DNA from: CAXMMR01 sp965198995
Lineage (GTDB): Bacteria > Pseudomonadota > Alphaproteobacteria > Acetobacterales > Acetobacteraceae
NCBI GenBank assembly: GCA_965198995.1
Contig: CBDAQG010000002.1
Span: forward strand, 2,728,001-2,792,000
Reading direction: 5' to 3'
DNA length: 64,000 nt
The position numbers were made by a program, and so were the translations under genes. Positions 54,329 to 63,868 of this stretch are shown in pieces (within the stretch, counting starts at the first letter, position 1; each line of letters starts with the position of its first letter). A model generated the notes under the pieces. It saw only the letters and a program-made list of their open reading frames with translations. It had not been told where the DNA came from and searched no databases.

Positions 54329-55699
54329 CTAGTGTCGATGTTCCCAGACTAGGTTGCCGCGCACCACCAGCCGGTGCGCGCCCACGCCCAGCCCGACGAT
54401 CGCCAGCACCGCCAGCAATCCCGGCACCCCGGTCGCCGGATCGAGCAGGTCCGCCCAGATCACGCCGGCCAGCGCCAGCAGAACGCAGACCGGGCCGAGC
54501 GGAAACAGCGGCGCCCGGGCCGCGGTGTCTGCGGTCAGCCCGCTGCGGCGTCCGGCGATCGCCGCCAAGCACAAGGTCGCATAGGTGGCGACGTTGCCAT
54601 TGGCCAGGATGGTCACCAGCACGCTCGCCGGCAGCAGGCAGCACGCCAGAGCCACCCCACCGACCACCATCGTCGCAACGTGCGGCGAACCAAAGCGCGG
54701 GTGCAGCGCTGCAAGCTGCTCTCCGCCGGCCGGCCAGGCCCGGTCGCGCGCGCTGGCATAGAGCTGGCGCCCGGCGCTCAGCATGATGGCGATCATCGTG
54801 TTGAAGATGGCCGCCGCCACAGCCAGGCTCATGACGCGGGCGAGCACCGCCCCGCCGGCCTGGCTGATGAACTGCGCAATCGGCGCCGGCGCCGCCGCAA
54901 GCCGGGCGAGGTCGGGGGCGCCCATGACCACCCCGGCCATCGGCACGAGCTCGCTCACCGCGGCGATCGCCAGCGAGCCATAGACGATCCCCGCCACGCT
55001 GCGCCGTGCATCACGTATCTCCTCGCCAAAGAAGATCACCGAGCCATAGCCGTTGAACGCGTAGAGGCCGCCGGCCGCACCCACGCCCAGGATGGCGAGC
55101 GGCACCGCATGCAGCGCGCCGGCCGGCCCCGCCGCCATCGGCTGCAACAGCCGCGCCACCGCTCCGGGCTGCGCATGGGCAAAGCCGAGCCAGGCGGTGG
55201 CGGCCAACGATGCCATCTCGCATCCCAGCAGCGCCCCGGTGACCAACGCGTTCAGCCGGATGCTGAACACCGCAAGCCCCGTCACCGCCATCACCAGTCC
55301 CAGCGCCGTGGGGCGGGTGGGCAATCCCGGCAACACCGCCTGCAGGTAGCCGACGACCCCCAGGCTGGACAGCGACATGGCCAGGCACAGGCCACAGAGA
55401 TTGACCGAGAGCATGGCGAAGCCGGCATCCGGCCCGAGCAGACGCCCGGCGATCGTGTATTCGCCGCCCGCGCTCGGCATCGAGGAGCCCAGCTCGGCAT
55501 AGACCGACGCCATGGCGATGCCGAGGATCACGGCGGCCAGAAAGCACAGCACCGCCCCGCTGCCCACCATGTGGATCACGTCCGACCCGACGATGAACAC
55601 GCCGATGCTTGGCGACAGCCCCGCCAGGGTGACGAGCAGCCCGTCCAATCCGCTCATCTCGCGTCGCAGGGTCGGAACAGGGGGTGCGGCGACGGTCAT
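54329..55699 (-). CDS. APC-superfamily amino acid/polyamine permease
   Basis: 456 residues from ATG 55699, chosen because GGAG lies six bases before it (an ATG four codons earlier also exists). Twelve predicted helices. APC hallmarks: GLSPSIGVFIVGSDVIHMVGSGAVL in helix 1, YAELGSSMPSAGGEYTIAGRLLGP in helices 2-3, NGYGSVIFFGEEIRDARR in helix 6 and ILSAGRQLYASARDRA in helix 8. Substrate not predictable. It is separated from the LOV kinase by 66 bases on the same strand and may share its transcript. Confidence 0.85.
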   Translation of the reverse strand: MTVAAPPVPTLRREMSGLDGLLVTLAGLSPSIGVFIVGSDVIHMVGSGAVLCFLAAVILGIAMASVYAELGSSMPSAGGEYTIAGRLLGPDAGFAMLSVNLCGLCLAMSLSSLGVVGYLQAVLPGLPTRPTALGLVMAVTGLAVFSIRLNALVTGALLGCEMASLAATAWLGFAHAQPGAVARLLQPMAAGPAGALHAVPLAILGVGAAGGLYAFNGYGSVIFFGEEIRDARRSVAGIVYGSLAIAAVSELVPMAGVVMGAPDLARLAAAPAPIAQFISQAGGAVLARVMSLAVAAAIFNTMIAIMLSAGRQLYASARDRAWPAGGEQLAALHPRFGSPHVATMVVGGVALACCLLPASVLVTILANGNVATYATLCLAAIAGRRSGLTADTAARAPLFPLGPVCVLLALAGVIWADLLDPATGVPGLLAVLAIVGLGVGAHRLVVRGNLVWEHRH

Positions 55700-55764
55700 G
55701 CGGGGCTCCATGGCCCGCTGCCAGCAAATCCTGTGCCCGCTCCGGACCGGCCCGCCTGTCCACC

Positions 55765-58404
55765 TCAGTCCGGGATCAGCGCCTTGACCCGGCTGGCAAG
55801 CGCCTCCAAGGCGAAGGGCTTGGTCAGGACATGCATGCCCGGATCAAGATGCCCGTGGCTCACCACCGCATTCTCCGCATACCCGGTGATGAACAGCACC
55901 TTGAGATCAGGCCGCGACGTCCGTGCCGCATCGGCCACCTGCCGCCCGTTCATGCCGCCCGGCAGGCCGACATCGGTGATCAAGAGGTCGAGCCTACCAT
56001 TGGCCTGCAAGACCCGCAGCGCCGCCGCACCGTCGGCCGCCTCGATCACGACGTAGCCGAGGTCCTGCAGCACCTCCATCACCAACATCCGCACGGTGGG
56101 CTCGTCATCGACCACCAGCACCGACTGCCCGTGCCCCGCGCGCGCGACGTCGGCCGGCTCGGGCGGCTGCTCCACACCGTCGGCTTTGCTCAGGTGGCGC
56201 GGCAGATAGAGGCAAACCGTGCTGCCCTGCCCGACCTCGGAGTAGATGCAAACCTGGCCGCCGGACTGCTTGGTGAAGCCGTAGATCATCGACAGTCCGA
56301 GCCCGGTGCCCTGGCCGATCGGCTTGGTGGTGAAGAATGGGTCGAACGCCTTCGCGATCACCTCCGGCGTCATGCCGATGCCCATGTCCGACACGCACAG
56401 CGACACATACTCCCCCGGCGTCAGCTCCCGCTCACGCGCCGCCCGCCCGTCAAGCCGCTTGTTGCTGCTCTCGATGGTGATCTTGCCGCCATCGGGCATG
56501 GCGTCCCGGGCGTTGATGCAGAGGTTGAGCAGCGCGTTCTCAAGCTGCCCCGGGTCCACCAGCGTGGACCACAGCCCGTCCGCCGCCATGGTTTCGATCG
56601 CGATCTCCGGTCCCACCGTGCGCTGGATCAGCTCCTCCATGCCGCCCACCAGGCGGGCGACATCGGTGGGCTTCGGCGCCAAGGTCTGTCGGCGCGAGAA
56701 GGCGAGCAGCCGGTGCGTCAGGGCTGCGGCGCGTCTGGTCGCCCCCTGGGCGGCGTTGACGTAGCGGTCAACGTCCTTGATCCGCCCCTGACCAATGCGG
56801 GTCTGCAGCAGCTCCAGGCTGCCGGCGACGCCGGTGAGCAGGTTGTTGAAGTCGTGCGCCAGGCCGCCGGTGAGCTGCCCGACCGCTTCCATCTTCTGCG
56901 ACTGACGCAGCGCCTCCTCCACCGCCATCAGCTCCTGCGTACGCTGCTGCACCTCGGTCTCGAGCGATGCCGCCAGGTTCGCCAACGCCTTCTCGGCCCG
57001 GCGCCGCTCCGTCGCCTCGCGGGTGCGCTCGGCGATGTCCCGGATGAACGACAATTCGTCCTCGGGCCACTCACGCGGTTCGGCGTGGTTGAGATACAGC
57101 AGCGCGACCAGGCCCTCCTGCTCGGTCAACGGCATGTTGACGAAGGCGCGCGCCGTGATCGCTTCAAGCTCCGCGGCGCTGTCGCGGGTGCGTGCATCCA
57201 GATAGGCGTCCGTCACGACGGCGGTTTCGCCCCGCTTCAGATCGTCGATGTAGGAACCAAACTCGCGAAACCGCAGGATCCCGGCCAGACCGCGCACTCC
57301 GGGGGCGTTCCAGTCGCGGGCGATGGTGATGGTCTCGCGATCGTGGTCGACCAGACCGTAGCCGGCGCGGCTCACCTCCAAGGTGCGGCCGAGGAGCTCG
57401 GCGGCGCAGAAGCTGATCTCGTCCGGATCATCCTGCGTGCGAAAGACGTCGCTGAGCTCCACCAGGGCCGCACGCATGCGATCCGCCCGGCGTTCCCGCG
57501 TCACGTCGCGCGACACGCCCGCCATCCTCAAGGGGCGGCCGGCTTCGTCGGTGAAGGCCTGGCCACGCGAGGTCACCCAGCGCACCTGGCCGTCGGGCAG
57601 TGCGATCCGGTAGGTTACGTCGTAGTCCGCCCGCCCCTTGACCGTCTGCTCCAGGGCGTGGTCGACCAGACGCCGATCCTCGGGCAGGATGGCCTGCCGA
57701 CAATCCTGCTCGGTAAACGGCTCGTGCGGGGCGCGGCCGAACAGCTCCTTGCAGCTTGCCGACGCCGTCAGCAACAGGCTGCCGAATTCGAGACTCCAGG
57801 TGCCGAACCGACCGGCGCTCATGGCGAACGTCATTTCCCGTTCACGCTCCTGCTGGGCGTGCAGCCGGTCCGTCAGCTCAGCCATCAGGGCGGCATTGTT
57901 GGTCTCCAGCCCGGCCAGCCGCTCCCGCTCCAACGAGACGTTCACCTGGCTGGCGAAGAAGTAGGCCAGTTTGGCATGCGAATCGAACACCGGCGCCATC
58001 AGCAGGCGGTTCCAGAACGGCTCGCCGTCCTTGCGCCGGTTGAGAATGTCGATCTCGATGGGCTGCACGGCCGCTACCGCCTCGCGGATGCGCCGCACGG
58101 TGTCCGGGTCGGTCTGCGGCCCTTGCAGGAAGCGGCAGTTGCGGCCGAGGATCTCCCGGCGCTCGTAGCCCGTCAGGCGGCAAAAGGCATCGTTGGCGAA
58201 CACCATCGGGTTGTCCGCCTGCCGAGGATCGGTGATGACCATGGGCATGCGGGTTGCCCTGACCGCCGCGACGAACGGGTCGGTCCCGTCATCCATGCCG
58301 CGCACCTCGTCGGCGATCCGCATGTCCGAGGAGTTCGTTCGGCCATCATCAAGGTTGGCGGAGCCCTGCGGGCCGCTGCTGTCTGTCGCCAAGTCGGGCT
58401 CCAA
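55765..58404 (-). CDS. LOV-PAS-GAF hybrid histidine kinase (probable blue-light sensor)
   Basis: 879 residues from TTG 58404; ATGs at 58323 or 58296 would also keep all domains. LOV domain at about 47-158 with the complete flavin site: GRNCRFLQ (87-94, adduct Cys90), Asn122 in LNRRKDG, Asn132 in PFWNRL and Gln153 in FFASQVNVS. Then a second PAS (195-305), GAF (about 315-460), HisKA with GGLAHDFNNLL (His517), HATPase (NLCINARDAMPDGG, GTGLGLSMIYGFTKQSGG) and a C-terminal receiver (LLITDVGLPGGMNG, ITGYAEN, KPF). No membrane segments, so cytosolic. All residues for FMN binding and photo-adduct formation seem present. Output partner unknown. Confidence 0.9.
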   Translation of the reverse strand: MEPDLATDSSGPQGSANLDDGRTNSSDMRIADEVRGMDDGTDPFVAAVRATRMPMVITDPRQADNPMVFANDAFCRLTGYERREILGRNCRFLQGPQTDPDTVRRIREAVAAVQPIEIDILNRRKDGEPFWNRLLMAPVFDSHAKLAYFFASQVNVSLERERLAGLETNNAALMAELTDRLHAQQEREREMTFAMSAGRFGTWSLEFGSLLLTASASCKELFGRAPHEPFTEQDCRQAILPEDRRLVDHALEQTVKGRADYDVTYRIALPDGQVRWVTSRGQAFTDEAGRPLRMAGVSRDVTRERRADRMRAALVELSDVFRTQDDPDEISFCAAELLGRTLEVSRAGYGLVDHDRETITIARDWNAPGVRGLAGILRFREFGSYIDDLKRGETAVVTDAYLDARTRDSAAELEAITARAFVNMPLTEQEGLVALLYLNHAEPREWPEDELSFIRDIAERTREATERRRAEKALANLAASLETEVQQRTQELMAVEEALRQSQKMEAVGQLTGGLAHDFNNLLTGVAGSLELLQTRIGQGRIKDVDRYVNAAQGATRRAAALTHRLLAFSRRQTLAPKPTDVARLVGGMEELIQRTVGPEIAIETMAADGLWSTLVDPGQLENALLNLCINARDAMPDGGKITIESSNKRLDGRAARERELTPGEYVSLCVSDMGIGMTPEVIAKAFDPFFTTKPIGQGTGLGLSMIYGFTKQSGGQVCIYSEVGQGSTVCLYLPRHLSKADGVEQPPEPADVARAGHGQSVLVVDDEPTVRMLVMEVLQDLGYVVIEAADGAAALRVLQANGRLDLLITDVGLPGGMNGRQVADAARTSRPDLKVLFITGYAENAVVSHGHLDPGMHVLTKPFALEALASRVKALIPD

Positions 58405-58712
58405 CGAAAGGCGCGAAATATCAGTTGTGCTGCCGCTCAGCTAGTGACGGTCAGCCGGCGGTGCATCTACGGCCCGCTCGACGGCCGACACGTTGCGCAT
58501 AACGGGTCAAGGGCAGAGGCCTCGCCGTCCGCCGACGTTTCCCAAACAGCCTCGGGCAGCACCGCAAACTCAGCACGTCAACGTGTCAGCTTACGCAGGC
58601 AATGCAACATTTTGGCACTCGGCAATCCCAATTTTGTTGTTCTACCTAAGGTTGTGTGATATCTCCTACACCACAACCGCATGCTGCGGCTTGCTGTAGG
58701 AGCTGGGTCTAG
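58405..58712. other. Intergenic region between LOV kinase and RTX-like gene
   Basis: Holds divergent promoters: the stretch 58609-58680 is A/T-rich compared with its surroundings. At 58488-58535 a degenerate member of the composite hairpin family (cgttgcgcataacgggtcaagg) is seen. AGGAG lies about eleven bases before the RTX-like start. No gene supported. Confidence 0.4.
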
Positions 58713-60230
58713 ATGGCGAACGTGACAATCGCAGGCGCAACGGGTGCTGTCTTTGCCGTGACAGGCGCTGGTCTTGCCGCAGCGAGCGCAATCGCGTCAG
58801 CACTACAGAGTGCCAGTCAGGCGGGAAGTCTGACCGTGGCGACTGTGTCCAACGGCTCGCCGTCGGCGCTGTATTCCGGCATTGGCGAGTTGGTGTTCGA
58901 CACACCGTCGGCAGATCCGATCACTGTGCCGGCCGGCTACACGTTCGTGATCGATCCGCTCGACGCGTCGGCAACGGTGAACGGCGGCAGCACTTCGGTC
59001 GACGTTCTTGCGGGGTCCGGCGGACTGACGTTTAATGCCGGCAGCGGCGGTGGCACAATCATCACCGGTGGCAACAGCGTGTTCAACGCGTTGTCCGCTG
59101 GCGGCGGGGCTTACAGCCTCGTTGCCGGAACAGGTGACGACACCGTCAACGCGGCGTCCGGCATGCTGACCGTTCAGGCCGGCTCCGGCACGAGTTCGGT
59201 CGTGGGCGGCTCCGGCACCCTGGTGTTCATCGCCGGTAGCGGCGACGCGACCGTTGAAGGCGGCACTGGCGTGTCCAGCGCCTATGGCGGCGGCGGCACC
59301 GCCCTATTCCAAGGCGGCAGCGCCGGCGGCAACGTTCTGGTCGCCGGCACCGGCAACGCCACCCTGATCGGTGGTGGCAGCGGCGACGAGCTGGTTGCAG
59401 GCAGCGGCAACACGACCATCACCATGGATGGCGCCAGCACCGCGTATGGCGGTGCCGGTGCCGCGACGATCTATGGCTCGTCCGGCAGTGAGATCGTGGC
59501 TGGCAGCGGCAACACGACCATCACCCTGGACGGCGCCAGCACCGCCTATGGCGGTGTCGGTGCCGCAACGATCTATGGCTCGTCCGGTAGTGAGATCGTC
59601 GGCGGCAGTGGCGACACGACCATCACCCTGGATGGCGCCAGCACCGCCTTCGGAGGTGCCGGTGCGTCGACCATCTATGGCTCATCCAGCAGCGAGCTGG
59701 TGGGCGGCAGCGGAGCCGTCCTGATGAGTGCCGGCGACGGTAGCAGCGAGGCGCTGTATGCCGGCACCGGAAGCTCTTCACTCTTCGGCGGCAGTGGCGC
59801 CGACACCCTGGTCAGCGGCAGCGCGGGCAGCGCGACGATGTCGGGCGGCACCGGCGACACGACGTTTGTTGGCGCCGCCGGAGCGTCGACCGCAGTTGGC
59901 GGCGGTGGTAACGACACCTTCTACACGAGCTCAGCCAACATGACGATTGTGGAGGGTGCCGGCGCCGACACGGTGGTGTTCGGCACCGGGGCCGCCTCCG
60001 TGCTCGGGGGCGTCGGTCCGGACCTCTACGACGTCATTGCAGGGTATGCGGGTGGGTCCGACGTGATCTCCGACTTCAAGGTCGGCACCGACCAGATCGC
60101 GCTGTTCGGCTACGGCGCGGGTGCGGCGACAACGACGACCAATGCCGGCGGCACCGTTGTCAGCCTCACCGACGGGACCAAGATCACCCTGCTCGGGGTC
60201 ACGCACCTGAGTAGCACGTCCATCGTCTGA
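58713..60230 (+). CDS. RTX-like glycine-rich beta-roll protein, probably secreted
   Basis: 505 residues, acidic, Gly/Ser/Thr/Ala-rich, almost no Cys, Lys or Trp. The body is made of nine-residue turns related to GGxGxDxUx calcium-binding repeats (GTGDDTVN, GGSGADTLV, GGGGNDTFY) and many degenerate versions (GGSGTLVF, AGTGNATLI). The C-terminal region SDVISDFKVGTDQIALFGYG resembles the serralysin-type C-terminal domain used for type I secretion, and the last residues are small and hydrophobic. There is no N-terminal Sec signal peptide. Three 34-residue repeats lie at about residues 229-330. Likely a surface or extracellular structural/adhesion protein; no enzyme domain is seen. No type I secretion genes lie nearby. 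Confidence 0.78.
   Translation: MANVTIAGATGAVFAVTGAGLAAASAIASALQSASQAGSLTVATVSNGSPSALYSGIGELVFDTPSADPITVPAGYTFVIDPLDASATVNGGSTSVDVLAGSGGLTFNAGSGGGTIITGGNSVFNALSAGGGAYSLVAGTGDDTVNAASGMLTVQAGSGTSSVVGGSGTLVFIAGSGDATVEGGTGVSSAYGGGGTALFQGGSAGGNVLVAGTGNATLIGGGSGDELVAGSGNTTITMDGASTAYGGAGAATIYGSSGSEIVAGSGNTTITLDGASTAYGGVGAATIYGSSGSEIVGGSGDTTITLDGASTAFGGAGASTIYGSSSSELVGGSGAVLMSAGDGSSEALYAGTGSSSLFGGSGADTLVSGSAGSATMSGGTGDTTFVGAAGASTAVGGGGNDTFYTSSANMTIVEGAGADTVVFGTGAASVLGGVGPDLYDVIAGYAGGSDVISDFKVGTDQIALFGYGAGAATTTTNAGGTVVSLTDGTKITLLGVTHLSSTSIV
59397..59702 (+). repeat. Three tandem 102-base coding repeats
   Basis: Units 59397-59498, 59499-59600 and 59601-59702 each encode 34 residues of the type GSGNTTITxDGASTAYGG-x-GAATIYGSSGSEIV. 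Units 1 and 2 are nearly identical in DNA; unit 3 is more diverged. Unit length is a multiple of three, so copy-number change keeps the frame. Confidence 0.92.
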
Positions 60231-61086
60231 AGCGTGCCGCAACAGCCGACCAAGGTCCAGAGCGGGACGGCTATAGAGGCGCCAGATACGTGCCACGCAC
60301 GACGCGCACCGAACGGAGCCAAGCGGGGGTCAAGGGCAGGCAGGATGCCGTCACCCTTCCCACCTGGCGACGGGCTCGTCGCCCAATTCTTGCCACGAAC
60401 GATCGCCGCAACGAGTTGACGGTGAAAACGGCCGCCTGTTCGAGCGATCTCAAGGTAGCGCGAGATCGGGTCTCGCTGAGATCACGCTAAACCAGCGCAT
60501 TGAACGCAGCTTCACGCTGTCACCGGTTGGCTGACCCCGCCTGGGTCTAGAGCAAGATCAGCCTAACTGCGATCACGTAGCGATCTTAGGCTGATAAAAC
60601 TGCTCGCCAAAAACGAATAGAGTGGGTCCACTCTAAGCGGCATCGCTCTAGGCGCCGGCACTCCCCACATTGAAACGAAAATAGCCTGCACGCTATCGTC
60701 GCCTGGCTGGCCGCACCATCGCGCCCGCCCGTGATTGATGGCCAGTTTCAAGCCATTCGAAAGGTCTCGACTTGCACCCGCAGCCGGTGCGTCACCACGC
60801 ATTCATCCAGCTAAGCTGTCTTTGAAAACGGCGTCGTCGCCTCTGCAATCTGGTTCGATTTAACCTTCGGTAAAACTATTGCGCCTACAATCGTCAAGAC
60901 AGATCACGTTCCGGAAGTAAAGTCTTTGACCCCGCATAACGGCCGATCTGCTCTGACCAGCCTGCGCGCCGATGTCACCCTCCTCGCACTCCCGGCTTGT
61001 GCCTGGTCGATGGACACCAACACCTGGCGAGCCTGTCGCGTCTGCGGCCTGATCATTCAAGCTGACAAGGCAGACCGGCTGACGCA
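60231..61086. other. Long intergenic region with a MITE-like element
   Basis: 856 bases without a supported gene. Contents: the MITE-like element at 60547-60651, a hairpin GCGAGA-TCGGG-TCTCGC at 60460-60476 without a T-tract, and an A/T-rich stretch (60825-60925) that may hold the promoter of the porin gene. Short open frames here have atypical codon use. Confidence 0.5.
60547..60651 (+). mobile_element. MITE-like element, copy 2 (complete ends)
   Basis: 105 bases bounded by CTAGAGC (60547-60553) and GCTCTAG (60645-60651), a perfect 7-base terminal inverted repeat. Internal inverted segments: GATCAGCCTAA with TTAGGCTGAT, and TAGAGTGG with CCACTCTA. It matches copy 1 at 33442 over its whole length. 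No open frame of its own, so any movement would need a transposase in trans. Confidence 0.78.
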
Positions 61087-62523
61087 TTGCCCGAGCGCTG
61101 TATTCTGAGCACGAGTCGATCCGAATGCGCTCAGGCGGTTCTGCTCATCGCTCTCGCCTTGCTCTGCGTCAAGCCCGTCGAGGCACAAACGCTGACGGAG
61201 AATCCAGGTGTCTATTCCATAGAGCGGTATGATGAGAACTGGAGCGGCCTGGCAGGATCCGATGCTCCGAAAGACTGGCTAGATGACCTACACTACATCC
61301 CGCTAAGCCCAAACAATCCTGATTTTTACCTGACGGTTGGCGGCGAGCTGCGGGTAAAGTACGACGTCTTTCATCACGAGGGACAAGGCTTGCTTGGCAA
61401 GTCGCATGATATCTACGCTCCCGTTCGCGAGCTCGTAGATGCCGACCTGCATCTTGGCTCCCAAGTCCGGTTCTTTCTTCAACTTGGCCGATACGAAGTC
61501 GTGGGCAAACCTTACCCCGCATCCTCCTCCAACGCCAATGATGGTCGTATCCAGCAGGCGTTTGTGGACTTAACGTCGTCCTTCAAATGGGGTGATTTGA
61601 CCATTCGGATCGGACGCCAGGAAATCTACCTTGGCTCTCAACTCTTCGTCTACGTCAACGACGGATCAAACATCAGGACGACGTTTGATGGCGTGCGACT
61701 GCACGGTCGATTGTGGTCAAAAATCTCGCTGGACGGCTTTGTCTTGCGGCCTGTCACCCCGGTGCGCCACTCCTTCGAGGACCATAGTGACGAGCGGTCG
61801 ATCTTCGCCGGCGTCTACGCCAGTGAAGCGTTACTGCCGGGGCGAGCCCTTCACCTCGACGAGTATTTCTACGATCTACAAACCCCGATCCTGGCATCGG
61901 CCGGGGTCGCCCGGAACAACCTGCGGGACACGGTTGGACTTCGGCTATGGGGTGGTGTCGGCCATTTCGACTATGATGGGGAGGTCGTCTACCAGTTTGG
62001 CCGGTCCGCCGATCGATCAGTGCGTGCCGGCGGCAGTGTCGTGAGGGCCGGATACAGGCTTGCCGGGGTGCAATGGCGACCTCGGATCGAGCTCTTGGGC
62101 GCCTTCTTCACTGGCGATCACAACCGGTCGTCCGGGTCGACCAACACGTTTGATCCTCTCTATCCGAAGTCATCGGTCCTGAATGATCCGGGTTTAGACA
62201 CCTTCGCGAACCTGATCGAGGCTTACCCCAACCTGACGCTTAACTTCACCCCCGACCTCGCGCTCAGGCTGGGTCCACAGTTCCTCTGGAAAGAGAGTGC
62301 ACATGACGCGGTCTACGTCGCACCATTTACGCCGCTCTCAAGGACACTCCATAACACCCAAACCTATATCGGGACCAACTACCTCGTCGGTCTGAACTGG
62401 CTCGCCACCAACAATCTAAGCCTCAGCGCCAGCTTTGTTCATCAAGTCGCTGGGCGAGCGATCACGGCGGCCGGCGGGCGCGGCAGCGAAGTCTGGCAAC
62501 TCAGCGCGAAGCTGTCCTTCTGA
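61087..62523 (+). CDS. Alginate-export-family outer membrane porin
   Basis: 478 residues from TTG 61087 (no ATG is available). Signal peptide: AVLLIALALLCVKPVEAQ with cleavage near VEA-Q. The mature part is a beta-barrel with alternating hydrophobic strands and a terminal Phe (QLSAKLSF), as needed for BAM recognition. Family text: DDLHYIPLSPNNPDFYLTVGGELRVKYD, IQQAFVDLTSSFKWGDLTIRIGRQEIYLGSQLFVY and DGVRLHGRLWSKISLDGFVLRP match the alginate_export (AlgE-like) domain found in many proteobacterial porins not tied to alginate. It lies 188 bases before the amide-binding protein gene, so it may serve uptake of that substrate. Confidence 0.82.
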   Translation: MPERCILSTSRSECAQAVLLIALALLCVKPVEAQTLTENPGVYSIERYDENWSGLAGSDAPKDWLDDLHYIPLSPNNPDFYLTVGGELRVKYDVFHHEGQGLLGKSHDIYAPVRELVDADLHLGSQVRFFLQLGRYEVVGKPYPASSSNANDGRIQQAFVDLTSSFKWGDLTIRIGRQEIYLGSQLFVYVNDGSNIRTTFDGVRLHGRLWSKISLDGFVLRPVTPVRHSFEDHSDERSIFAGVYASEALLPGRALHLDEYFYDLQTPILASAGVARNNLRDTVGLRLWGGVGHFDYDGEVVYQFGRSADRSVRAGGSVVRAGYRLAGVQWRPRIELLGAFFTGDHNRSSGSTNTFDPLYPKSSVLNDPGLDTFANLIEAYPNLTLNFTPDLALRLGPQFLWKESAHDAVYVAPFTPLSRTLHNTQTYIGTNYLVGLNWLATNNLSLSASFVHQVAGRAITAAGGRGSEVWQLSAKLSF

Positions 62524-62710
62524 GCAGAGTGCCGTCTTGAGGATCTTGTGATGGCGGTGCGTTGCCGCGCGCCACACCTGGCATGCAGTTTGCACCCTTT
62601 ACCGCAGCAGGTCTGGGGCAGCGAAGCCCGACAACAGGCCCTGCCGCGTGTCACAAACCTCCCGGCAACGGCGCCCTCCGACGTCATCCTGTCGCCTCGC
62701 GGAGCCGTGC

Positions 62711-63868
62711 ATGCGTCGCCACCGCGTTCCCATCGGATTGCTGATCTCGACGCAAGGTCCGTACAGCACGGTGTCGCGCAGCATGCTGTGCGGCGCGCTG
62801 CTCGCCATCAGCGAGATCAATCGCAGCGCCCTGCCGATCGAGCTCGTGCCGAAGATTGCAAACCCGGCCGGAGACCTCGCCCGCTACGCGGCCTGCGCCC
62901 AGGCCATGCTGTCGTCAGGCATCCGCCACGTCGTGGGCTGCTACACCTCGTCCAGCCGCAAGGAAATCATCCCGCTGTTCGAGAAGGTCGATGCCCTGCT
63001 GTGGTATCCCTCCCACTACGAAGGCTTCGAGAACTCCGCCAACGTCGTCTACACCGGCGCCGTCGCGAACCAGCACCTCCTGCCGCTGCTAGAATACCTC
63101 CTCACCCGCATCGGCATGCGGGCGTTCTGCATCGGCTCGAACTACATCTGGGCCTGGGAAAACACGCGCATCCTGCGTGAGGCGATCAGGCCCGCCGGCG
63201 GCGTGGTGCTGGCCGAACGATACTTCCCGATCGGCTCGGAGGATTTCGACCAGGTCATCGATGCCATCATCGAGGCGCGACCGTCCTTCGTGTTCAACAC
63301 ATTGATCGGCACCTCGTCGTATCAGTTCCTGCGTGCTTTCCGCGCACGCTGCACGTCGCGTGGCATCGACCAGGCGCGTGCCGTCCCGGTCGCAAGCTGC
63401 ACGTTGTCCGAGCCGGAGCTCGTCGCCATCGGCCCCGACGCGATGGACGGCCACGTCACCTCCAGCGTCTACTTCTCGTCGATCGCCAGCGCCGAGAACG
63501 AGCAATTCACCGCCGCCTACCAGGCACGCTTCCGCGCTCATCCCCGCGTCGGCGCCGACGCCGAGGCCAGCTACGTCGCCGTCCGGCTGCTCGGCGCCGC
63601 GCTTGCCGAGGCGGGCGGCGCCGATGCGGCCGCCGTGCGACGCGCCGTCGTCTCGAAGCCGTTCCAGGCGCCCCAGGGCCAAGTCGTGATCGATCCGGCG
63701 ACGATGCATGCGAGCCTCACACCCCGCATCGGATGCTCCGAGCGCGACGGCGGCTTCCGCATCCTGTGCGCGGCGGCGCGGCCCGTGCTCGCCGATCCCT
63801 ACCTGACGCAAAGCTCGTCGCGGTTCGGCGAGGTGCGGCTGCGGCCGATGCTGCGGCTCGCCTCATGA
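62711..63868 (+). CDS. AmiC/UrtA-like periplasmic-binding-type sensor protein
   Basis: 385 residues from ATG 62711 with GGAG six bases upstream. Type I periplasmic-binding fold related to AmiC, UrtA and FmdD (amide, urea and formamide binding): VPIGLLISTQGPYSTVSRSMLCGALLAISEIN, VVGCYTSSSRKEIIPLFEKVDALLWYPSHYEGFENSANVVYTG, SNYIWAWENTRILREAI, GGVVLAERYFPIGSEDF and SVYFSSIASAENEQF. No signal peptide is seen, fitting the cytosolic AmiC regulators rather than transport proteins. Its stop overlaps the next ATG (ATGA), the same coupling as amiC-amiR in Pseudomonas, where AmiC sequesters the antiterminator AmiR until amide is present. Confidence 0.85.
   Translation: MRRHRVPIGLLISTQGPYSTVSRSMLCGALLAISEINRSALPIELVPKIANPAGDLARYAACAQAMLSSGIRHVVGCYTSSSRKEIIPLFEKVDALLWYPSHYEGFENSANVVYTGAVANQHLLPLLEYLLTRIGMRAFCIGSNYIWAWENTRILREAIRPAGGVVLAERYFPIGSEDFDQVIDAIIEARPSFVFNTLIGTSSYQFLRAFRARCTSRGIDQARAVPVASCTLSEPELVAIGPDAMDGHVTSSVYFSSIASAENEQFTAAYQARFRAHPRVGADAEASYVAVRLLGAALAEAGGADAAAVRRAVVSKPFQAPQGQVVIDPATMHASLTPRIGCSERDGGFRILCAAARPVLADPYLTQSSSRFGEVRLRPMLRLAS

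Noticed and set aside
58645..58712. Sigma-54 promoter for the RTX-like gene (TTTTGGCACTCGGCAATC)
   Set aside because: A TGGCAC is present at about 58612, but the required GC at the -12 position is missing at the proper spacing.
60926..61108. Short plus-strand open frame before the porin gene
   Set aside because: No ribosome site and no conserved features; it overlaps the porin start in another frame.
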